This document shows, in pieces, positions 33,123 to 42,123 of a DNA stretch of 48,272 nt. Source of the DNA: CAVTUU01 sp045804965. Its GTDB lineage: Bacteria > Chloroflexota > Chloroflexia > Thermomicrobiales > UBA6265. A program made the position numbers and the translations under genes. Below the pieces are notes generated by a model. The model had not been told where the DNA came from, made no database searches, and was given only the letters and a program-made list of their open reading frames with translations. The stretch covers positions 1-48,272 of the forward strand of contig JBJMMD010000039.1 in assembly GCA_045804965.1 (NCBI GenBank), read 5' to 3'. Each line of letters begins with the position of its first letter. The first letter of the stretch is position 1.

Positions 33123-34067
33123 TTACGAGGCCGGGGCGAAGCGGGCGATGGCGCGGTTCATCTCGTCGAGCATCACGTCGCCGCCATGACCTTCGTCCGC
33201 CACGAAAAGCTCGCTGTTTGGCCAGACTTTGTGGAGGTTCCAGGCGGTCACCAACGGACCGCTGACATCGAGTTTGCCGTGGATGAGCACGCCCGGAATG
33301 TGGGCGATTCGGTCCATGGAGGCAAGCAAACCGCCTTCAGCGGCGAACCCCGCGTGTTTCCAATAGTGGATCACGAGCGTCGCGAAAACCAATCGGAACT
33401 GGGGATCGTCGTACCGCTCATCGTGCACATAGTCCGGGGCGAATGACACATGTGTATCCTCCCAGGTACACCAGGCGCGAGCGGCCGCTTCGCGCACGGC
33501 GGGATCGGGGTCGGTGATCCGTTCGTAATACGCATCCACCACCCGCTGTCCCGGCTTCCGCTGCGACGCGGCCTCGAACGCTTCCCATTCCCGCGGAAAG
33601 ATTCTCCCAACCGATTCCGTGATCCATTCGACTTCGGATTCGGACGTCGACGTGACGGCGAAGAGGATGATCTCGCTCACTCGGTCGGGGTGAGCTTGGG
33701 CGTGGGCCAGGGCGAGCGTTGATCCCCAGGACAGGCCGGTCAACAGCCACTTGTCGACACCAAGATGCTCGCGCAGGGCCTCGATGTCGGAAATGAGCGC
33801 TTGGGTCGTGTTTGTCATGAGATCGGGAGCGGCCGAATCAGTAACCAGCGGCCGGCTCCGCCCACAACCCCGCTGCTCGAACCCCACAATCAGATACTTC
33901 TCAGGGTCGAACCGGCGCCGATAGCCGGGCCCGGTTCCACTGCCAGGCCCGCCGTGAAGATGAAGCGCGGGCTTGCCTTTCGAGTTGCCCGACGTTTCCC
34001 AGTAGATTTCATTGCCGTCGCTGACGGGCAGGTAGCCGCTCGCAAAGGGCTCAATCGATGGAAACAT
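33123..34067 (-). CDS. pip: Proline iminopeptidase
   Basis: A cytoplasmic S33-family peptidase that removes N-terminal proline. The 314-residue protein contains LHGGPGSGTGPGYRRRFDP (oxyanion region), FEQRGCGRSRP, GLSWGSTLALAHAQAHP (nucleophile Ser), HGKLDVSGP (Asp) and DEGHGG (His). The helical cap is typical (YYERITDPDP, WCTWEDTHVSF). AGGAGAACC precedes ATG 34067. It lies 64 bases after the nucleoside permease gene on the same strand but is probably functionally unrelated. Confidence 0.92.
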   Translation of the reverse strand: MFPSIEPFASGYLPVSDGNEIYWETSGNSKGKPALHLHGGPGSGTGPGYRRRFDPEKYLIVGFEQRGCGRSRPLVTDSAAPDLMTNTTQALISDIEALREHLGVDKWLLTGLSWGSTLALAHAQAHPDRVSEIILFAVTSTSESEVEWITESVGRIFPREWEAFEAASQRKPGQRVVDAYYERITDPDPAVREAAARAWCTWEDTHVSFAPDYVHDERYDDPQFRLVFATLVIHYWKHAGFAAEGGLLASMDRIAHIPGVLIHGKLDVSGPLVTAWNLHKVWPNSELFVADEGHGGDVMLDEMNRAIARFAPAS

Positions 34068-34131
34068 AACGATAGGTTCTCCTGGCTACGAAGTCCTAGA
34101 AGCTTCACTACTTGCGGTCCGAGACCGAATC

Positions 34132-35079
34132 CTATCCTCGCTCTTCCCTTACATACGGCCGGCCCAATGCCGCCGGCGCCCCAATCCGGCGGCGCGCCGA
34201 TTCGCGGGTGGCGACGACCAGGACAAAGATCGTGAAGAGGTAGGGGAGCATGCTGAGAAAGAAGCTCGACACATTGATGCCGGCGGTCTGCAGGCGGAAC
34301 TGGCCAGCTTCGACGCCGCCGAACAGGTAGGCGCCGAGCGCGGCCCGCAGCGGATTCCAGCCGGCGAAGATGACGAGCGCGACCGCGATCCAGCCGCGGC
34401 CGGCGGTCATGTTTTCGATCCAGCCAGGGTTCGTGCCGAGCGAGATCGCCGCCCCGCCCAGTCCAGCCAGCGCTCCGCCCAGGATGACGTAAAGGTAGCG
34501 AATGCCGGTCACGCTGACGCCCATGGCGTCGGCCGCTTCAGGGCGCTCGCCGACTGCGCGCAGATACAGTCCTTGGCGCGTGCGGTAGACATAAAACCAG
34601 AGGATCGGCACGAGCAGGTACGAGCCATAAACGAGCGCGCTCTGCTGGAACAGGATTTCGCCGAGACGCGGGATGTCACCCAGAAGGGGAATGGTGATGT
34701 CATTAAACTGATCGGGCGCGGGTTTGCCGGCCAGGCTCTGCCCGAGATAGGCAGAGAGACCAGTGCCGAACAAGGTCAGCGCCAGACCGCTGACCACCTG
34801 ATTGGCGCGCAAGGTGATTGTCAGGAAGGCGTGGATCGAGGCCATCGCTCCGCCTACGATTAGCGCGGCCAAGGCCCCCACATAGGCGTTTTCCGCGTGG
34901 TAGCAGGCGGCGAACCCTGCCAGTGCGCCCATCAGCATCATCCCTTCGACGCCGAGATTGAGCACGCCCGCGCGCTCGCAGAGCGTCTCCCCAAGGCAGG
35001 CATAAAGGATCGCCGTTCCGGAGGGGATAGCGGCCGCCAGCACCGAAGTGATCCATCCGACCGTGAACACTTCATTCAC
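34132..35079 (-). CDS. Nucleoside ABC transporter permease, subunit 2 (NupQ-like)
   Basis: A 315-residue inner-membrane permease with about eight to nine helices, of the BPD_transp_2 family that also serves ribose and branched amino acids. AGVLNLGVEGMMLMGALAGF, TLRANQVVSGLALTLFGTGL and EAADAMGVSVTGIRYLYVILGGALAGLGGA are its hallmarks; the last is the EAA-like loop that contacts the ATPase. It follows the other permease with a 4-base gap. Confidence 0.9.
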   Translation of the reverse strand: MNEVFTVGWITSVLAAAIPSGTAILYACLGETLCERAGVLNLGVEGMMLMGALAGFAACYHAENAYVGALAALIVGGAMASIHAFLTITLRANQVVSGLALTLFGTGLSAYLGQSLAGKPAPDQFNDITIPLLGDIPRLGEILFQQSALVYGSYLLVPILWFYVYRTRQGLYLRAVGERPEAADAMGVSVTGIRYLYVILGGALAGLGGAAISLGTNPGWIENMTAGRGWIAVALVIFAGWNPLRAALGAYLFGGVEAGQFRLQTAGINVSSFFLSMLPYLFTIFVLVVATRESARRRIGAPAALGRPYVREERG

Positions 35080-35083
35080 GGCG

Positions 35084-36214
35084 CTACCCTGCCTCGCCGG
35101 CCGACTGCTCGGCCGAAGTGGTGGGAGTCAGCAGCGGCGCACGCCGCCAGATGATTCGGTAGCGGTTCAAGATGTCGCCGCCGAGAAGGAAGAAGAGGAT
35201 CGTGCCCTGGAGCATCGGCGCGACCGCAGAGGAGAGCCCCATCGTCATTTGCAATTGATCGCCGCCGACCAGCAACGCCGCCAGCAGAAACGAGACGAGG
35301 ATGATCCCAAACGGATTGAGACGGCCGAGCCAGGCGACGATGATCGCGGTGTAGCCGTAGCCGGGCGAGAGATTGCGCTGGAGCTGATGGCCGATACCGG
35401 CAATTTCGCTCATGCCCGCGAGCCCGGCCAGCGCCCCGCTCAAGACCATGACCATCACGATCGTGCGTTTGGTCTTCATGCCGGCATAGCGCGCGGCTTC
35501 GGGGTTTTCACCCATGACCGCGACTTCATAGCCCCAGCGCGTGCGGCGCATGATGACCCAGATCACGAGCGCGGCGACAAACCCGAAGAGAAGCCCGATG
35601 TGGACCCGAGTATTGCCCCACTGTGGCAGTGCCCCGGCATCCGGAAATTGCTTCGAACCGGGGAAGCCAAACCCTTGCGGGTCCCTCCACCGACCATGAA
35701 CGAGGTAATCGGAAAAGAGGATCGCGACGTAGTTCAGCAGCAGGCTGGTGATCGTTTCGCTGGCGCCGAGGTAGGCGCGGAGCACGCCTGGGATCGCGCC
35801 CCATAGCGCCCCGCCGATCATCCCCGCGATCATCATCGCCGGGATCAGCACGTAACTGGGCGCACCGGGAAGAATGAAGAGGGCGACCCAGGTCGTGAAG
35901 ATGGCGCCGAAGTAAAACTGCCCCTCGGCCCCGATGTTCCAAAGCTGCATGCGGAAGGCGATCGAAACGCCGAGACCGGTCAGCAGCAACGGCGTCATCT
36001 TGACGAGCACCTCGGCGAAGCTGTTCTTGTCGCCGAAGGCGCCATTGAACATGGCGTGGTAGACGTCGATTGGGTGCTCACCCGAGGCCAGGAGGACGAT
36101 GCTCCCCACGAGCAGGGCAAGCACAATCGAAACGATCGGCACCAACACGCCGATCATGCGCGACGGCGTCTGCACGCGCTCGAAATGGATGCGTGGGGCG
36201 GTCGCATCAGCCAT
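35084..36214 (-). CDS. Nucleoside ABC transporter permease, subunit 1 (NupP-like)
   Basis: A 376-residue inner-membrane protein with about ten helices, the larger permease of BMP-type nucleoside importers. GVSIAFRMQLWNIGAEGQFYFGA, GVLRAYLGASETITSLLLNYVAI and ARYAGMKTKRTIVMVMVLSGALAGLAG are typical. Its start overlaps the ATPase stop by 8 bases. The order ATPase, permease 1, permease 2 matches nupOPQ-type operons. The binding protein is encoded about 4.3 kb away (42124-43254). Confidence 0.91.
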   Translation of the reverse strand: MADATAPRIHFERVQTPSRMIGVLVPIVSIVLALLVGSIVLLASGEHPIDVYHAMFNGAFGDKNSFAEVLVKMTPLLLTGLGVSIAFRMQLWNIGAEGQFYFGAIFTTWVALFILPGAPSYVLIPAMMIAGMIGGALWGAIPGVLRAYLGASETITSLLLNYVAILFSDYLVHGRWRDPQGFGFPGSKQFPDAGALPQWGNTRVHIGLLFGFVAALVIWVIMRRTRWGYEVAVMGENPEAARYAGMKTKRTIVMVMVLSGALAGLAGMSEIAGIGHQLQRNLSPGYGYTAIIVAWLGRLNPFGIILVSFLLAALLVGGDQLQMTMGLSSAVAPMLQGTILFFLLGGDILNRYRIIWRRAPLLTPTTSAEQSAGEAG

Positions 36215-37778
36215 TGGCGACGATCGCCTCGTGGGGCTCGCTCAACCCCATCATCAACAGGCCAAGGTGTTCAGGGTCAGCGCTTGGCGCGTCGACCGTA
36301 CCCCTGATCTTGCCGTCGTAGAGCACGGCGATCCTCGTCGCCAGCGCTAGTAGTTCGTCAAGGTCTTCGGAGATCAGCAGGATCGCGGCGCCGCGCGCCA
36401 TCTGTTCGCGCAACAGGCGGTGGATCGTCTCGGTCGCGCCGACATCGACGCCGCGCGTCGGGTGGAATGCGACGAGCAGCTTCGGCCCTCCGGACAACTC
36501 CCGGCCAAGCAGAAGCTTCTGCTGATTGCCGCCTGAGAGCGTGCTGACCCGTGCCCGCCGGCTCGACGTTTTCACGTCGTACTCGCGAATCAAGCGCTCC
36601 GTAAACGACGCGATCGCCTTATTGACGAGAAATGAACCGCGGGAGAGGGGCGGCTGCTTGTAGTCGCGGAGGATCGCATTGGCACTCAGGTCCAACCCGT
36701 TGACCAACCCCATCGCGATTCGGTCTTCCGGCACGTGCGCGACCCCGGCCGCGGCCACACGATCGGGGGACTGATTCGTCACGTCCTGGTTTCCGATCCG
36801 AACCTGGCCCGCGACCGCCGGGCGGAGGCCGGTGATGACCTCGGCCAGTTCCGTTTGCCCGTTTCCAGCCACCCCCGCGATACCGAGAATTTCCCCGGCG
36901 CGGACAGTCAGATCGATGCCGGCGAGCGCGATCAACCCCTTGTCGCTGACCGCCCGCAGCTGCCGCGTTTCGAGCACGACCTCGCCTGGTTCGACCGCGA
37001 TCCGGGGCTCCTCCGTCGGCTGTTCGACCAGCGGGGCCAACTCGCGCCCAACCATCAGCCGGGCCAACGTGTGGCGGGTTGTTTCTTTCGCGTTGACGGT
37101 GGCGACGACCTTGCCCCGACGCAGCGCGGTCACGCGGTCGGCGACCGCGAGCACTTCGTCTAGTTTGTGGGAAATAAAAATCACACAGAAGCCGTCCGCC
37201 GCCATGCCCCGCAAGGTCCGAATCAATCCCGCGGATTCCTGCGGTGTCAGCACCGCGGTCGGTTCGTCGAGCACGAGAATCCGTGCCCCGCGATAGAGCA
37301 GGCGCAGAATCTCGACCCGCTGCTGCTCGCCGACCGAGAGCTGCCAAATGCGCGCCTTCGGGTCGACTTCGAGCCCGTAGTGCGTGCTGAGCCTCGTTAG
37401 TGCCGCTTCCGCCTCGGAGGTATCGAGGAGCGTTCCCTGATCTTGGCGACCGAGCAACGCGTTTTCGGCGACGGTGAACGGCTCGACCAACATGAAGTGC
37501 TGGTACACCATGCCGATGCCGTGCTCGATCGCATCACGGGGGGCCTGAAAATGGACGACCTTGCCGTTGATGAGCACGGACCCTTCATCCGAGCGATACA
37601 TCCCGGCCAAGATACTCATCAACGTCGATTTCCCGGCCCCGTTTTCGCCGACGAGGGCATGCACCTCGCCCGCGTGCGCGGCGAAGTTCACATCGTCGTT
37701 TGCGACAACACCTGCGAACCGGCGCGTGATGCCGCGCATCTCGATTGCGTACGGGCGAACTTCCGGGATTTCCTGCAT
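36207..37778 (-). CDS. Nucleoside ABC transporter tandem ATPase (NupO-like)
   Basis: A 523-residue protein with two ABC domains in one chain. The first has Walker A VGENGAGKSTLM, signature LSVGEQQRVEIL and Walker B ILVLDEPTAVLTP. The second has the degenerate Walker A GVAGNGQTELAEVI, signature LSGGNQQKLLLGREL and ends VGATETIHRLLREQM. This asymmetry is normal for RbsA/NupO ATPases. ATG 37778 has no Shine-Dalgarno; TTG 37787 is possible. TACACT lies 8 bases before ATG, so a leaderless transcript is conceivable. Confidence 0.92.
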   Translation of the reverse strand: MQEIPEVRPYAIEMRGITRRFAGVVANDDVNFAAHAGEVHALVGENGAGKSTLMSILAGMYRSDEGSVLINGKVVHFQAPRDAIEHGIGMVYQHFMLVEPFTVAENALLGRQDQGTLLDTSEAEAALTRLSTHYGLEVDPKARIWQLSVGEQQRVEILRLLYRGARILVLDEPTAVLTPQESAGLIRTLRGMAADGFCVIFISHKLDEVLAVADRVTALRRGKVVATVNAKETTRHTLARLMVGRELAPLVEQPTEEPRIAVEPGEVVLETRQLRAVSDKGLIALAGIDLTVRAGEILGIAGVAGNGQTELAEVITGLRPAVAGQVRIGNQDVTNQSPDRVAAAGVAHVPEDRIAMGLVNGLDLSANAILRDYKQPPLSRGSFLVNKAIASFTERLIREYDVKTSSRRARVSTLSGGNQQKLLLGRELSGGPKLLVAFHPTRGVDVGATETIHRLLREQMARGAAILLISEDLDELLALATRIAVLYDGKIRGTVDAPSADPEHLGLLMMGLSEPHEAIVANG

Positions 37779-37815
37779 GGACAGCAAGTGTACGTGGAGT
37801 AATGGGTTCTTTGTA

Positions 37816-38115
37816 GGGCGTTGGGCGCTAGGTCTTAGGCATTGGGCGGTAGGTGATAGGCGTTGGGGGTGAACAGCCCTACCCCGTCACTTCGCGCGCC
37901 CAACCCACGGTCGTTTCAAGCGAAGTCGAGAAATCTGAGGCGTCCAACACATATGTCTCGGGGAGGACAGATCCTTCGACGTCGCTCAAGATGACGCCTG
38001 GGTGAGCGCTCAGGATGCCGGGGAAGACGCGTGGCCGGTTGTCTGCCCCAGTAGGGCTCGGCGTGGGTGGGCCGGGAAGGGCGGATTGCACCTCGGCAGG
38101 GGACGATGGCCCCTA
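37816..38115. repeat. Mixed repeat region upstream of the nucleoside transporter
   Basis: 37816-37868 is an imperfect tandem of GGGCGTT, GGGCGCTAGG, AGGCATT, GGGCGGTAGG and ATAGGCGTT. 37969-38010 carries the right arm of the GTCATCCTGAGCG family (CAAGATGACG, CTCAGGATGCC). 38084-38115 reads GATTGCACCTCGGCAGGGGA followed by a GGCCCCTACG end. No gene was recognised before 38132. Confidence 0.65.
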
Positions 38116-38131
38116 CGCGACAATTAACCCC

Positions 38132-38332
38132 TTAACCCTTAGCCGCGTTGCTGCTCAGTTTGCCCGCGTAAGTGGGGGATTGGCGCGACAATGTTGGCGA
38201 CTCTGCTTGGTCCGCCTTGTTAGCTCGCAGCGCGCGCAAATGATGCGCCAGGCGTGCGCGCTTCGACTCACGATACTCCATCTCGACTTGAATCGCGCGG
38301 ACAAGATCTGGGGTCATGTATGGGAGCATCAT
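38132..38332 (-). CDS. Small basic protein of unknown function (66 aa)
   Basis: ATG 38332 has GAGAGGA about 10 bases upstream. The product begins MMLPYMTPDLVRAIQVEM, followed by an Arg/Lys/Glu-rich stretch (YRESKRARLAHHLRAL) that should form one amphipathic helix, and a loose polar tail. Small proteins with a MxPYxTPDL-like start and a basic helix are known from actinobacteria and Chloroflexota as uncharacterised hypotheticals. The helix and ribosome site argue for a real gene. It diverges from the epoxide hydrolase gene. Confidence 0.55.
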   Translation of the reverse strand: MMLPYMTPDLVRAIQVEMEYRESKRARLAHHLRALRANKADQAESPTLSRQSPTYAGKLSSNAAKG

Positions 38333-38550
38333 GCGTCGTCATCCTCTCATTCCGTGGCAACACGAGCGGCCAATTCCGCACGTTTGTTCCATGAAATAGT
38401 CGAACCAGAAGCCTTCAGTTCGACAAAAATGTCGAGAATTTGCCAGCGGTTCGACTACTCGGTAGACCAATCTTCGGCCTTAGGATGGCTTCACTTCGGC
38501 GAAGCCCGGAGATGTTTCCCAGAGACGTACGACGGCAGATGGAGAGCGAC

Positions 38551-39675
38551 GTGAACAGTTCAACTGACATTCAACCGTTCCGGATCGACATCCCGCAGGC
38601 AGACCTTGACGACCTTCAGGAGCGGTTGCAGCGGGTCCGCCTTGCCGAGGAGCTGCCCGGCGTGGATTGGGATTACGGGGTTCCCGTCGAGTTTGTGCAG
38701 GATTTAGTCGAGTACTGGCGCGACGGTTACGACTGGCGCGTCTGGGAGGCCAAGTTCAATCAATACCCGCAGTTCACGACCGAGATCGATGGGCAGACCA
38801 TTCACTTCCTGCACGTGCAATCCCCGGAGCCGAACGCACTGCCGCTGATCCTGACCCACGGCTGGCCTGGATCGATCGCGGAATTCCTCGACATCATCGG
38901 TCCGCTCACTGATCCGCGATCGCATGGCGGCGACCCGGCGACCGCCTTCCATCTCGTCATCCCATCCCTGCCTGGATTCGGCTTCTCAGGTCCGACTAAG
39001 GAGCGCGGCTGGAACACGTACCGCATCGCCAAGGCATGGGCGGAGTTGATGCCGCGCCTGGGCTACGACCGCTACGGCGCCGCCGGCAACGACTGGGGCA
39101 CGTACATTTCGCTCGACCTTGCCCGGCTCGCCCCACAGGCGGTCATCGGCGTCCACGTGACGCAGATCTTCGCTCTGCCCACTGGCGAGCCAGGCGAGCT
39201 CGACGGTCTCACCGCCGATGAATTGGCAACGTTGAAAGAAATGCAATGGTGGGATGAGCATTGGGCCGTGCACGACGTGCTGCAATTCCGCCAGCCGCAG
39301 ACGCTCGCCCATGCCCTGGCCGACTCTCCGGCCGGGCTGCTCGGCTGGCACTGCCAGCTCTACCGGGAACTGGACGCGGACTACATCCTGAGCAATGTAA
39401 CGATCCACTGGCTGACCGGCACGGTCGCCTCCGCCATGCAGCTCTACTACGAGTTCGACAAAGCCCCGGCTCCCACCGAGCCGACGCCAGTCCCGGTCGG
39501 CCTCGCCCAGTTCACGCACGACTTCAAGGCGATCCGCCCCTTCGCGGAGCGTGAGAACAGGAACATCGTCTCCTGGCACGAATACGACCGCCCCGGCCAC
39601 TTCGCCGCCCACCAATCCCCTGACATCCTCATCGCTGACATGCGGGCATTCTTCGCCGGCTTGCGGCCGAGATGA
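38551..39675 (+). CDS. Epoxide hydrolase (EHN-domain alpha/beta hydrolase)
   Basis: A 374-residue enzyme that opens epoxides to diols. The EHN domain is at about residues 8-110 (FRIDIPQADLDDLQERLQ, LPGVDWDYGVP). The hydrolase domain has the oxyanion motif THGWPGSIAEF, nucleophile Asp in GAAGNDWGTYISLDLA and the catalytic His in YDRPGHFAA. The frame is open back to 38440, but GTG 38551 with GGAG 7 bases ahead is the best start; ATG 38539 is an alternative. It could act on a plant, lipid or xenobiotic epoxide. Confidence 0.87.
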   Translation: MNSSTDIQPFRIDIPQADLDDLQERLQRVRLAEELPGVDWDYGVPVEFVQDLVEYWRDGYDWRVWEAKFNQYPQFTTEIDGQTIHFLHVQSPEPNALPLILTHGWPGSIAEFLDIIGPLTDPRSHGGDPATAFHLVIPSLPGFGFSGPTKERGWNTYRIAKAWAELMPRLGYDRYGAAGNDWGTYISLDLARLAPQAVIGVHVTQIFALPTGEPGELDGLTADELATLKEMQWWDEHWAVHDVLQFRQPQTLAHALADSPAGLLGWHCQLYRELDADYILSNVTIHWLTGTVASAMQLYYEFDKAPAPTEPTPVPVGLAQFTHDFKAIRPFAERENRNIVSWHEYDRPGHFAAHQSPDILIADMRAFFAGLRPR

Positions 39676-39716
39676 ATCGATGAGCTCCCGCTTCCCGTCG
39701 TCTCGCGCCTACCCTC

Positions 39717-39870
39717 GTCATTTCGCGCTCTCCACCCCCCGCCATTTCTAGCTTGTCCAGGGATCTAGTCCTCCGAAGAACGTCCTGCCGGAGACCTAAA
39801 TCCTTCGACTCCGCTCAGGATGACGGGGAGTAGCGCGCAGAATGACGCACAGAAGCGCGCGCAATGACGG
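39717..39870. repeat. GTCATTTCGCG / AGGATGACG repeat cluster
   Basis: Several partial copies of the GTCATTCTGAGCG family: CGTCATTTCGCGC (39717), TCCTTCGACTCCGCTCAGGA (39801) with TGACG after it, CAGAATGACG (39838), and GCAATGACGG (39861). They occupy the gap between the epoxide hydrolase and transglutaminase genes, which converge. Confidence 0.68.
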
Positions 39871-39925
39871 ATGAGAGAGTGCTCAGAACGATCGGCGAGC
39901 AGGTCAGGGACCGTGCTGAACAACC

Positions 39926-40189
39926 CTACGCAACGGTGTCCATCCGGTTCGCAACCGCGTTGAAGACGGTGTCCGGCACCTTCAAGCGGCTATCGCTTTC
40001 GTACAGGCGGCGTAACTCCGCGAAATTAGCATCGGAATCGAGAGTGAGCTTTGCGAGGCGGTCGTAGAGCGCGAGCAGCTCATCCGTAATCTCCCCATCC
40101 GGCCCAACCATCCCGCTCCAGGAATCCCAGGGCAGCATCTCCATGTTGTTGAGAGCAGCAACATCGCGAACGACATTCCCGGCGATGAA
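39926..40189 (-). pseudogene. Severed C-terminal part of the transglutaminase-like gene
   Basis: This continues the upstream frame directly after TAG 40192-40190: FIAGNVVRDVAALNNMEMLP, then WDSWSGMVGPDGEITDELL and a helical end. It runs 88 codons to TGA without another stop. The phrase before the stop (MDMTGL) and after it (FIAGN) suggests that the lost codon was a Trp, TGG to TAG. No separate start with a ribosome site exists. Confidence 0.75.
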
Positions 40190-40822
40190 CTAGAGACCGG
40201 TCATGTCCATGATCCCGAACTTGTTGGGATCCTTCTTCCCCGCGCGACATTGCAGCCAAGCGTCGCCGGCGATCAGAAAACGGTTGCGCGGTACGTCGAA
40301 CAGATCGAAGTCAGGGTGAAAGATCTCGCACTGCCGTTTATCGATCTGGGCATCGACGCGCGTCCAGCGTCCCTCCTCCTCGTTCCAGTACTCGAGCACC
40401 CAATGGTCGACAAACATATCGGGTTCGAAATACGTGGCGAAGCCGCACCGCGCCCGCGCCGACACGCCTTTGTCGCGCAACATGGCGACGGTGAGCGTGC
40501 TGAAATGCCGGCAATCGCCGATATGTCTGGTTTCAACCGACCGGGCGACCGTGAGCAGCAAACCATCCTGCGCCAGCAGATGGCCGACGATTTCTTCCGT
40601 GGGCCGCGTGTGCACCTGACGCCTGCGCTCGTCCGAGAGGGTCTGGCCATACGCCGGTGCGATGTGCTCGTGCAGTATCAGACCTTGCGCGATCGGAGCA
40701 AGCGCATGCACGTCGCACGGTAAGTCACGAAACGCTGCCGCGTATTTGCCGGGTGACGTCATGCGGGCCGGTTGTGTGTAGAAGTCGAGGATTTCCTGCG
40801 CCGACCGCTGTAGGGTTTGCAT
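40190..40822 (-). CDS. Transglutaminase-like protein, cut by an in-frame TAG
   Basis: The 210-residue product has the transglutaminase/papain-like triad: Cys in HIGDCRHFSTL, His in FVDHWVLEYWNEE and Asp in RVDAQID. ATG 40822 has AGGAGG 5 bases upstream; the longer frame to 40888 has no site. The frame meets TAG at 40192-40190 and resumes in phase for 88 codons. The catalytic part lies before the stop, so the protein may still fold. Such proteins act as cysteine proteases, peptidoglycan or protein-crosslinking enzymes; the role here is unknown. Confidence 0.8.
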   Translation of the reverse strand: MQTLQRSAQEILDFYTQPARMTSPGKYAAAFRDLPCDVHALAPIAQGLILHEHIAPAYGQTLSDERRRQVHTRPTEEIVGHLLAQDGLLLTVARSVETRHIGDCRHFSTLTVAMLRDKGVSARARCGFATYFEPDMFVDHWVLEYWNEEEGRWTRVDAQIDKRQCEIFHPDFDLFDVPRNRFLIAGDAWLQCRAGKKDPNKFGIMDMTGL

Positions 40823-40904
40823 CTCCGCCTCCTGGATTGGTTGGCAAAGCACGGGTCGCCGTTCGACCCGCATCGGGTAGTCGAACAACGTCCTTACTTT
40901 TCGA

Positions 40905-41115
40905 CACGCGGCCCCTACGGGACCTTACGCTGGGGAGTCGATGCCGCTCCGCGGCATGCGCGGGGACTTTTAGCCCCGCGCTCAACCGACGAACCTGGCT
41001 AAAGACCGGCTATGAACGGAATGGCCTCCGTCCTGGCGCTCAGCCTCCGGAGGGTGGCTTCGTTTGGGTTAGCGCCCGGGTACCCTCTGGATGTAAGACC
41101 GGCGAAGGGGGTGAG
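40905..41115. repeat. Repeat block with several short hairpins
   Basis: Successive stem-loop pieces: GCGGCATGCGCG, GGGGACTTTTAGCCCC, GGCTAAAGACCGGC, GCGCTCAGCCTCCGGAGGGTGG, GCGCCCGGGTACCC. The same parts recur at 43780-43960 (GCGGGGCTAAATTCACCC, GGTCTTTAGCC). No coding signal. Confidence 0.62.
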
Positions 41116-41132
41116 GGCTGTTCGAGAGGGCT

Positions 41133-41618
41133 CTACACCTGCGACTGCAGATACTCCGCCAGGCGGTCCCAGGATTCCCGGGCGCCCGATTCCATGCCCG
41201 AGTTGAGCATCCCGTCGCGATCCTCAACGGTCTCGAAGAGCGATGTCGCGGTCACCGTCGTTTTACCGTCGTGCTCCTCGAAGATCGCCGTGTTCAGCGC
41301 CACATGACCGGGCATGCCTTCGAATTCAAACGTGGAGACGAGCCGCTCCGGCGGCACGATCTCGCGATATTCGCCGCGGAATCCGAACTCGACGCCTTCC
41401 GCGTTGCGATTGATGAACCGCCATGTGCCACCCGGTCGGAGATCCAGCTGGTCGACAACCGTAGTGTAGGCGCGGGGACCCCACCATTGCGCGATCGCCC
41501 GGGGATCGGTATAAGCGTTGAACACGAGCTCACCCGGCGCATCGAATACGCGCGTCATCATGATCTCGCGATCGGACGGCGTCGAAAAGGTGGTGGTGGA
41601 ACTAGACTTTGCGACCAT
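41133..41618 (-). CDS. SRPBCC/AHSA1-family protein
   Basis: A 161-residue START-like fold protein. REIMMTRVFDAPGELVFNAY starts the fold, AIAQWWGPRAYTT, LRPGGTWRFI, VPPERLVSTFEF and ESWDRLAEYL are the AHSA1 hallmarks. The gene overlaps the ArsR gene by 17 bases and has GGAGGAG inside the ArsR end, so the two are coupled. ArsR-SRPBCC pairs are common; the SRPBCC partner probably binds a small hydrophobic ligand, but no specific function is known. Confidence 0.88.
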   Translation of the reverse strand: MVAKSSSTTTFSTPSDREIMMTRVFDAPGELVFNAYTDPRAIAQWWGPRAYTTVVDQLDLRPGGTWRFINRNAEGVEFGFRGEYREIVPPERLVSTFEFEGMPGHVALNTAIFEEHDGKTTVTATSLFETVEDRDGMLNSGMESGARESWDRLAEYLQSQV

Positions 41619-41952
41619 TGTGCTCCTCCTCGCGTTGCAACTCGTCCAGGTACTCGTCTAACCGATCGAAGCTTTCCTCCCAGAATCCGCGATAGCCCTC
41701 CAACCACGCCGTGGCCTCTTTCAGGGGACCAGCCTCGAGCCGGCACGGCCGCCACTGCGCCTCCCGCCCGCGGGCGATCAAACCGGCCCGCTCCAGCACT
41801 TTGAGATGCTTGGAAATCGCGGGCAGAGACATCGCGAATGGTTCGGCAAGCTCACTCACCGTCGCCTCGCCCGTGCTGAGCCGGGCTAGGATCGCCCGCC
41901 GGGTAGGATCGGCGAGGGCCGAGAAGGTGGTGCTGAGCTGGTTCTCCGTCAT
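41602..41952 (-). CDS. ArsR-family transcriptional regulator
   Basis: A 116-residue winged-helix repressor: TFSALADPTRRAILARLSTG, TVSELAEPFAMSLPAISKHLK (recognition helix) and VLERAGLIARGREAQWRPC. The metal-binding ELCVCDL motif of true ArsR/SmtB is absent, as usual for the SRPBCC-linked subgroup. The acidic end (FDRLDEYLDELQREEE) may form a coiled dimer. Upstream, the minus strand reads TTTAACCATTAGGATAAATA, an AT-rich stretch that may be promoter and operator. Confidence 0.9.
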   Translation of the reverse strand: MTENQLSTTFSALADPTRRAILARLSTGEATVSELAEPFAMSLPAISKHLKVLERAGLIARGREAQWRPCRLEAGPLKEATAWLEGYRGFWEESFDRLDEYLDELQREEEHNGRKV

Positions 41953-42074
41953 CGCGTTAAACCTCTTGGTTATTTATCCTAATGGTTAAATACACCCGAC
42001 ACATATGGTTTGTCAAATGGCAGGACGGCGTCCGCCCCTTCAAGAGCGCGTCGCTTCGTCGGGTTGGCAACCAA

Positions 42075-42100
42075 GGGGCGGGAACGTCGGTTCCCGCCCC
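42075..42100. terminator. 11-bp GC hairpin after the BMP gene
   Basis: GGGGCGGGAAC 42075-42085, loop GTCG, GTTCCCGCCCC 42090-42100: a perfect stem starting 24 bases after the binding-protein stop. The T-run (AAAAA on the plus strand) is on the gene-proximal side for the minus strand, so it is not a textbook rho-independent terminator; it may protect the mRNA end. Confidence 0.6.
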
Positions 42101-42123
42101 AAAAACGCTCGGTCAAGAGGGTT

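Noticed and set aside
5037..40192. Recoding of TAG as a sense codon
   Set aside because: Many intact genes here end in TAG (for example sufC, the fur-family gene and the 5263-6105 permease), so TAG is an ordinary stop in this genome.
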